A stretch of DNA of 64,000 nucleotides from Primulina eburnea (lineage: Eukaryota; Streptophyta; Magnoliopsida; Lamiales; Gesneriaceae). The position numbers and the translations under genes were made by a program. The notes beneath the pieces are model-generated. The model did not search any database. It saw only the letters and a list, made by a program, of their open reading frames with translations, and was not told the origin of the DNA. Position 1 is the stretch's first letter, and each line of letters starts with the position of its first letter. Below, in pieces: positions 57,331 through 64,000 of this stretch. The DNA is taken from NCBI RefSeq assembly GCF_022965805.1, contig NC_133103.1, positions 52,030,386 to 52,094,385 of the forward strand, written 5' to 3'.

Positions 57331-57649
57331 CTTTCTATTTGAAAATCAAGCTAATCAAGAGAAATTCGGGGAAATTTCCCCGAAATGTGATAGATTGGGT
57401 TTTTAGCACAAAAGTTGCCGAACGAGATTTATTCGGGGGCAAAAAAAAAAAAAAAAAAACCACTGGTTTATTAAATTCATATGAAAACGTACACATGTCC
57501 TTTGTGTAATTTTAACATGCTGCATAATAATTATCTATGTCGGTTGAGTGACTATGCTACATCTAGAGAGTCAAAGGAGGGGCGACTGGTTTGGTCGTCC
57601 CTCTTCGATTTTTTATTTTTATAGAGTAAGATGTTAGAAATAATTATTT

Positions 57650-57831
57650 GACAAAAATTTGTGTGAGACTATCTTACGGGTCGTATTTTGTGAGATAGAT
57701 CTCTTATTTGGGTCATCCATGAAAAAATATTACTTTTTATGCTAAGAGTATTATTTTTATTGTGAATATCGGTAGGGTTGACACGTCTCACAGATAAAAA
57801 TTCGTGAAACCGTCTCATAAGAGACTTCCTC
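57650..57831 (+). mobile_element. 182-bp-family MITE, TSD TAATTATTT
   Basis: Exact 9-bp repeats TAATTATTT at 57641-57649 and 57832-57840; 182 bp from GACAAAAATTTGTG to GAGACTTCCTC. Confidence 0.92.
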
Positions 57832-57840
57832 TAATTATTT

Positions 57841-58880
57841 TACTTCATTTACATCATCTTAAAGTTTGGATATGTTCCCCTTAAAATTTTAATATTTTTT
57901 TTTGGCCACTTAATTTTATTTTTCTAGTTGCGTCCCTGGCTACATCCGAGTAATATATACTCCTCCTATATTTTATTTTTAATTCGGATAATTATTTAAA
58001 CATGTCATGATATTAAGACATAATTAAAGAGAATATTAATACTTCAGCTGTAACATAGACAGACTCTTGCACGTCCAAGGCTACTAACATTTTAAGGTAA
58101 TGAAATACTAGATTGTTGAATATAAGTACTATGATAAAATAATTAATTGATTTAATAAAATTATAGCTGCAAAACTCTATATTTAGCGAAAATAAGAATG
58201 AAAATGAAAAGCCACCTAGAAAAACTTCTTAAACTTCAGATGTGGCAACATTAATTCTATTAATTATATTTAGAATCATAGACTTGGAAGCTATCATTTG
58301 ACAATTACAAAGATTATAATTATCGATATCGATATAACTCAATTTTTTTTTAAAAAAAATTGTTGGACCGATATAATTGAATAAGAAATATAGAGTTTTT
58401 ACCCCAACCACATAATTTATCTTTTGTGTGAACTGGATCACACATCGTTCGACAATATGACAACATATTGGGACCACGTTGTACACTTCATTATCAATTT
58501 TTATGTAATTGAGACCTAGAGTTTATATCCGTGACACGAGTCGATGCGATCTATATCCATCATGAAAAATAATACTGTTGATATAAAATATAATAATTTT
58601 TTATGAGTTGAGTCAGGTTGAAGATCCGTTTGATAAAACTGACCTATAGACACGATCTAACGACAGTTTTTCTATGCTTGTGAGGCAGGTGACGCGTGTC
58701 TATACGTGTTTAGTCCAATTTTTAATATTTTATAAACTTTTATGAAATTTCCTTGTGCATTCACTCTCTCGCAAAGTAGTAGTTTTCCAATTACAAAGCC
58801 CCACACGTAGGATTGACCAAACTAGCTGCCTCTCTCCATATCCCAACTTAGCTCGCATATATCACCTGATCTCTTTCTGT
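57841..58880. other. Intergenic stretch and promoter region of CML copy 2
   Basis: No gene is seen in 57841-58700. A heavily diverged MITE-family remnant lies at 58529-58676. The presumed promoter (58720-58880) has TTGACC (58812), a W-box-type core, and a CCCCACACGTAGGATTGA block similar to the CCCCACATAAGATTGA block upstream of copy 1, so the promoters are related by duplication. Confidence 0.45.
58529..58676 (-). repeat. 182-bp-family MITE, old diverged copy
   Basis: Spacing and scattered matches (CCGTGACACGAGTCGA, ATGAAAAATAATACTG, GACACGATCTAACG) suggest a very old copy. Confidence 0.35.
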
Positions 58881-58888
58881 TCTTTTTT

Positions 58889-59930
58889 ATGAGCATAATG
58901 GAAAATAGTTGGCTGATTCCTCAAGAACTGGTTGCTGAGCTCCATGAAGCCTTCAAATTCTTTGATGCAGATGGGAATGGTTAGATTAATTTTTACTCTT
59001 TTTTTTTATAGGACTTTTAGTTTAATCATATTTTCATTTTGATTCTCCAAAAAATATGCAAACCCTTATTAATATTTTCTTTAAATTAATTGTAGGGAAC
59101 AATATATATGGCTACTATGTACAAGAGACAATATAACATATGACAAACTTTGGTGGTTAAATTTCAGGTAGCATAACAGTGGAAGAATTGGGATCAGTTC
59201 TGAATCGTTTGTGTCAAAACCCTACTGTCGAAGAACTGCAGGATATGATCCGAGAAGTTGATTCCGATGGAAACGGGACCATCGAATTTCCAGAATTCGT
59301 CAAACATATGACCGAGAAAATGAATGTATGTATGATCAACAGAATCTCTGGTTGACAGTAGGTTATTTCGAATTAGCGAGTATTTATTTTGTGAATTATA
59401 ACTTTGGTGATCTCTCTTATATATATCATCGAGTATATATATTTATTACATGTAATATTCTTTCTTCTTCTTCTGTTTTTAGTTTATATATTATTAAATG
59501 ACTTTTAGTTTACCAAACCTTTTGGTCTCCTATATAAAAATTCAGGCTGCTGAATTAATTTTCCAGGAAACTGATGCAGATCACATGCGAGAAGCCTTCG
59601 AATTGTTTGACGAAGACCAAAACGGATACATCTCAGCCGACGAGGTTAGCGGCACATAAGAATATACTCGATATATGTCACACTAAATTATAATATATTG
59701 TCTGAAATTAGATTTTTTGGTATCTTTTTCTTGATTCTTGATTTAAGACAAGAACATTAGGGTAAACTTTGTAAATCAATATATATTTGCAGCTTCAACA
59801 AGTGATGATACGTTTTGGAGAAGCTTTCATAACAGATGAGGACATTGATCAGTTGATCAAACAAGCCGATTTGGATGGGGATGGACAGATTAATTACGAA
59901 GAATTCGTAAAAATGATGATGGCCATTTGA
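58889..59930 (+). CDS. Calmodulin-like protein, four EF-hands (copy 2)
   Basis: Exons 58889-58979, 59168-59325, 59567-59644 and 59793-59930. Two in-frame ATGs (58889 and 58898) give 154 or 151 residues; the second matches copy 1 (MENS versus MESI) and is preferred. EF-hand loops are [36 protein letters not shown] and [12 protein letters not shown], all with intact D1 and E12. The exon structure and junction phases are the same as in copy 1, so it is a tandem duplicate. Differences include one codon less in exon 3 (ETDADHMRE) and one more in exon 4 (EAFITDED). It probably has the same calcium-sensor role. No lesion was seen. Confidence 0.95.
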
Positions 59931-60504
59931 TAAATATATATCATATATTATATACGTTTGTATAGTTGTATATATACCATAAAAAAAATTAGACTACATG
60001 GTTAGTTTAATTTACTAGCTATTGTATTGTTTTTAAGTCTAAATTAACGAAAAAGAAAATAATGGTACAGGTGAATTCACGAGTATTTTTAGTTTGATTT
60101 CGATCTAAAAAACAATCTCGCTTTTTTTTTAGCAGTTGGAGGGGTTTGTTACAACTATATTTCGAACCGGTACCTCGTCCCAAACTTAGAACTTCAGTGT
60201 CTGACGAACTATAAGTCATCGGCAACAACAGTATCATAGTTTTAGTTTATAAGCTGATTTACAAGTTTCCTTCTTATATTACGTTTCTTAGCTAAGTTTT
60301 TTTTTTAAATGGTCAATAATGCATGCAAATTGATCATTTTATATATCATATTTTAAGATTTGCCCTTTCTCGGTCGTAAAGGTGATATATTATTTGCCTA
60401 TTTGGTAGTGATAAGTTAAAAAAATATGTTTTATTAAGAAGGATTTCTGCAATTTGTATCCATTGAACTAATTTAGAATTATTTCCATTTGAAAGAATCA
60501 AGCA
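59931..60504. other. Intergenic stretch between CML copies 2 and 3
   Basis: 3' flank of copy 2 and AT-rich sequence. The minus-strand open frame 60237-60019 has no support. Confidence 0.5.
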
Positions 60505-60513
60505 ATTATATAA

Positions 60514-60691
60514 GATAAAAACTTGTGTCAGACGGTCTCACGGGTCGTATTTGTGAGACGGATCTCTTATTTGGGTGGATCCATGAAAAAATATTACTTT
60601 TTATGCTAAGAGTATTACTTTTTATTTTGAATATCGATAGTGTTGACCCATCTCACAGATTAGGATCTGTGAGACGGTCTGAGACTCACTC
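60514..60691 (+). mobile_element. 182-bp-family MITE inserted at the start codon of CML copy 3, TSD ATTATATAA
   Basis: Exact 9-bp repeats ATTATATAA at 60505-60513 and 60692-60700. The final A of the right repeat is the A of the CML pseudogene ATG. Length 178 bp, from GATAAAAACTTGTG to GAGACTCACTC. The right subterminal repeat has lost a few bases (GACGGTCTGAGACTC). Confidence 0.93.
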
Positions 60692-60863
60692 ATTATATAA
60701 TGGAAAGTAGAGTGAATCAACAAAAACTGATTGCGCTGCATGAATCCTTCAAATTATTTGAAAAAAATGGAGATGGTTAGGTAGATTAACTTTAAGTTTT
60801 TACTCATCTTCGAATTTCGCCCACCTTTTTTTTCCTTTTTCCATTGTAGGGTTTTGGTCTAAT

Positions 60864-60864
60864 C

Positions 60865-60901
<37 letters not shown>
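60864..60901. repeat. (GT)n(TA)n microsatellite
   Basis: A GTGTGT run followed by TATATA, sitting where exon 2 and its introns should be in CML copy 3. Confidence 0.95.
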
Positions 60902-61513
60902 GAGGAAAGTGATGCAGATGATGAGCTGAGAGAAGCCTTCAAATTGTTCGACAAAGACCGAAACGGGCACATCTCCGGCGACGAGGTAAGCCCGGAACGA
61001 ACCGGTCGGTATACTCGAGGGATAGACCACCCCAAAGGTTGGGGTGAGATCTGGTCCAAGGTTGTTTTTTTCGAGCATTTATATATTTAGTATATTTAAT
61101 ATAATTTTTTTTATATATGTAATAAAAATTATTTAACTTAGTTCGTGCTAAAAATTATTATTAAGTATTAGTTTTTGGTTTTTTGAGTGTAGCACGTAAA
61201 ATAATTATTAGACTAAATTAGAAACTTGCTCAAAAACTAAAAAAATAGAGTTTTTGTCCAAAGCCCGGTAAATGATAGTAAATTATCTAACAAATGAGTA
61301 AATATAATATAAAAAGTCGTAAACATAAAGGACGAATGAGATTTTTTTTTGAATTTTTCAAAAATAAAATACGAAAGTGTTACTGGCTTAAAAAACTTTG
61401 TTAGATGAGTTTGTTTGTTGATTTCCTGAAAAATATAATAATAAGTATTTATAAAACATCAACATTTAACTTATAACGTAGATTTGGTCAATTGTATTAT
61501 TGATTTTATATCT

Positions 61514-61631
61514 AAAATATTCATCCATAAATTATAATTTTTCACTTTTTATTTTCTTAACTTTATTTACTCAAAATATTCATCCATAAATTATAATTTT
61601 TCACTTTTTATTTTCTTAACTTTATTTACTC
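61514..61631. repeat. 59-bp perfect tandem duplication
   Basis: AAAATATTCATCCATAAATT at 61514 recurs at 61573. The two 59-bp units look identical, inside the enlarged intron 3 of CML copy 3. Confidence 0.93.
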
Positions 61632-62049
61632 AAACCACTTTTCGAACAATAGAGTTATTACAAAATCGTGTTATAATAATTTTTGGTATTTTAACGAAAG
61701 AATAAAACGAATAGCTTTCCTCATAAAAAAAAAATACAAAAAATATTGTGTATCGTACGACAATGACTGCCCCAGGCACCCTATATTTTCGCAGCTAGCC
61801 AAGATCATTTTTTTTCCTGGCTACGTCTCTGGTTATACTCAATAACACGTCTTCTATGTAACATGTCACACTTATATAGTCTTCGAGAATAGATTTTTTT
61901 GCGTCTTTTATTGAAACGATTTTGTAATCCAATATACGCAGCTTCAACAAGTGATGCGTTGAGACGATACCGGAAGCCGATTTGAACGGGGATGGACAGG
62001 TTAACTTAGAAGAGTTTGTGAAGACGACGAAGACCATTGTATAAATTAT

Positions 62050-63390
62050 TATACACACAAACACAAAATTATTTTTGTTTATTTATTAATATGGTTGTTA
62101 TCATCTACTATAGGGGTTGCTTATTTTACTATTGTATTATTTGAAGTCTAATTAATTAAAAATATATATAGAATTGTTAGGCTATCTATCAAATCAAGCA
62201 ATATTATACTTGGTTTTATAGAGAACATTGTAATATTAGATCCTTTCTGATTTTGATATTCTATATTATTAAAATTTAGTTTTAATTTCTATTTTACAAA
62301 TTAAGTCTTTTTTGTGGAGTAGTACTCCCGCAAAAAATGAATAAAATATTATATTTTTGTACTTAATTAAGTGTATCTTCAACAAGACTAGATATTATAT
62401 AGCTAGTTATTTTCACGATATAAATCTTGGATTCGAGTCAAATAAATTTATGTATAAGAATAAATGTTCGACTCGCAGGTTCTCATGTAGAGTAAGTTTC
62501 TTGTGAGACACTCTCACGAATTTTTATCTATGAGATAAGTCAACCCTACCGATATTCACAATAAAAAATAATATTTTTTCATAGATGATCCAAATAATTA
62601 TTTTAAAAATTTTATTGATCAGCCCCAAGACCCAATCACTTGTCTATTTTTTCTCTCAAAATATCACAAATTTCATTACTTCTAATGACCGTAACTTCAT
62701 CATCGGTCGCCAGTTTTCAAAATCGATTGTAGATTCGGAAAGCCCACGGCAAAAGATTTCTTTTAATACCAAATTTTAAATTTCTTTGTCGTCTTGAAAT
62801 CCACTGTCGCCCATCGGTCACCGTTTTCACCGAAAATCACGAGAAAATCTTAGTGCTAGACTTTCTACAGCTCGTTCTTATTGTTCTTAATTAGATTTCG
62901 AGTTTTAAAAGTAATTTCGGATTTTAGTGTTTCGAAATTTGGGTATTTTGGTTTTTTGAATTTCGATAATTGATATATATATTAAATTGTTGATTGTAGG
63001 TACTATATTTGAGCCGATTGATGGTATTGATAATTTTTTGGAATTTATTTGAGCATTATTTCGAATTTCCAGATTTTATATTGGGGATTGTCGATTTTAG
63101 TGTTGATTATTTATTATTTGGATGTTTAAATGATATAAAAAATATAAATGCGAATTTTTGAAATTTTGTAGGAATTTTTAAAAAATTCAGAATTATGTAA
63201 ATGAGATCTTCGAACTTATAAGAATGTAAAATTTTTATATTTAAATATATTATGCCTTGAGATTGTCAAATGATAACTTCGAAATTGTTTTGGATAATTA
63301 TAATTGTTCGAAGATTATTGGATTAAAGTAACAATTATTTAGTGTTGGCAATGTTGATTTGATTCAGTTAGCCATAATAAGTTAAACTAA
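62050..63390. other. Intergenic stretch after the CML cluster
   Basis: No intact gene is seen. The stretch 62620-62900 has a coding-like composition in places (62585-62779) but no recognised family. It may be the edge of the hAT element whose end lies at 63392. Confidence 0.4.
62489..62600 (-). repeat. 182-bp-family MITE, truncated
   Basis: GAGTAAGTTTCTTGTGAGACACTC starts it and CGATATTCACAATAAAAAA is present. It stops after ATAGATGATCCAAATAAT, losing the far end. Confidence 0.8.
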
Positions 63391-63391
63391 A

Positions 63392-63685
63392 GTGATATTT
63401 TATAGTGTAGACGGCACCAAGGACAAAAGAAACTCAAGAATGAAGAAAAAGAAAACCAGATTGATTCGTCTTGTTTTAACTCTCTCCGTTTCTACATCAA
63501 CAATGGAACGAGCATTTTCAACAATGAAACTTGTTAAAACAGCTCTTCGTAACAAGATCGAAGCAGAGTTTTTCGGAAATTCTATGGTAATCTACATTAA
63601 ACGAGATTTGGTTAAAAAAATTGATAACGATTTAATAATTAATGAGTTTTTTTCTAAGAAGAATCGAAGATCACAACTTCAGTAG
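63392..63685 (+). pseudogene. hAT-type transposase C-terminal dimerisation domain (fragment)
   Basis: The open stretch contains RLIRLVLTLSVSTSTMERAF, then STMKLVKTALRNKI and a terminal helix ending NEFFSKKNRRSQLQ and a stop. The L.L..STST.ERAFS.MK..KT.LRN pattern is that of the hAT dimerisation domain, in the style of plant TTF-type/MYM-type hAT proteins. The zinc finger and catalytic parts are missing upstream. The following 63800-63860 (GACGTAGCCAGCCCC, ATGGCTCCGCCCCTG) resembles the usual terminus of such elements. Confidence 0.85.
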
Positions 63686-63855
63686 TGTTTTAGCTCCATG
63701 TTTTTGAAGGTATTAAATACTCTTGTTCTATGTTTTCATGAAGTCAATGTTTACATATTTTTTATTTTAAATTTTTTTGTTAATTATTTATTTTATTAAA
63801 TAGAGCATGGGACGTAGCCAGCCCCATGTAATTTTGAATCATGGCTCCGCCCCTG

Positions 63856-63893
63856 TGTAAGATCGTCTCACAAGTTTTTGCCCCTCGTGTAAT
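63856..63893 (+). repeat. 182-bp-family MITE fragment
   Basis: TGTGTAAGATCGTCTCAC followed by AAGTTTTTGCCCC matches only one end of the family, next to the hAT remnant. Confidence 0.55.
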
Positions 63894-64000
63894 AAGAAAA
63901 ATAAAAATCAGAAAAGAAGTAGATGTAAATATCAAATGAACTAGTAAAGAAACTGAAGTAAACAAGAATGATTGTATACATAAAAAAAGATAGCCATGTT

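Larger units (their letters stand above)
60700..62044 (+). pseudogene. Calmodulin-like pseudogene (copy 3)
   Basis: Exon 1 (60700-60775) parallels copy 1 (MESRVNQQKLIALHESFKLF), but the first EF-loop aspartate is lost (FEKNGDG). Exon 2 is absent; in its place is a (GT)n(TA)n microsatellite (60864-60900). Exon 3 survives (60905-60985) with [12 protein letters not shown]. The exon 4 remnant (61942-62044) starts LQQVMR, hits an in-frame TGA, and lacks the helix between RFGEA and the last loop. The loop itself is altered (DLNGDGQVNLEE). Intron 3 has grown to about 950 bp. With half the calcium-binding units gone and a MITE at its ATG, it cannot make a normal CML. Confidence 0.92.

Overview
This is nuclear DNA of a flowering plant (eudicot). 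It is AT-rich, its genes have GT-AG introns, and five plant gene loci sit far apart in transposon debris. The recognisable proteins are MRE11, GDP-mannose 3,5-epimerase, a DUF506/PDDEXK-like protein, LIKE EARLY STARVATION 1, and calmodulin-like proteins. A 182-bp element built around TGAGACGGTCTCA is dispersed throughout. From memory this repeat is common in Lamiales (for example Gesneriaceae), so an asterid of that order is my best guess, but the window does not prove it.

Layout. 1-3175: 5'-truncated, decayed LINE on the minus strand that runs off the left edge. 4011-6347: last exons of MRE11 (+), with a 322-bp tandem duplication, missing middle exons and a premature stop. 6523-7959: solo LTR with a 5-bp target duplication. 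8950-9267: possible orphan exon. 9670-10730: RNase H end of another LINE. 12265-16964: large imperfect inverted repeat whose right arm holds the promoter and 5' leader of GME. 17449-20613: complete GME gene (six coding exons). 20614-28900: AT-rich intergenic DNA with MITEs, TRIM-like elements and TA microsatellites. 28988-30668: DUF506 gene (minus, three exons) with an internal 60-residue duplication. 31330-40850: intergenic DNA dense in the 182-bp MITE. 40862-41760: LINE fragment. 42735-45338: a 2.6-kb solo LTR with its own target duplication, containing a nested 5S-rRNA-derived (Cassandra/TRIM-like) element. 47436-50171: LESV (four exons), with one extra base that shifts the frame near the end. 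51668-52350: third solo LTR. 54828-56146 and 58889-59930: two intact calmodulin-like genes. 60700-62044: a third, dead copy. 63392-63685: hAT transposase C-terminus.

The host genes do not form one pathway. GME serves ascorbate and cell-wall sugar synthesis, LESV starch organisation in plastids, the CMLs calcium sensing, and MRE11 DNA break repair. The coherent stories are local ones: a tandem CML array that is expanding and decaying; an inverted duplication of the GME promoter; three solo LTRs showing repeated LTR-LTR recombination; and a MITE family whose copies are flanked by exact 9-bp target duplications. One MITE copy abuts the start codon of the dead CML.

All exon boundaries were read by eye from splice consensus and remembered family sequences. 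No alignment or database search was run.
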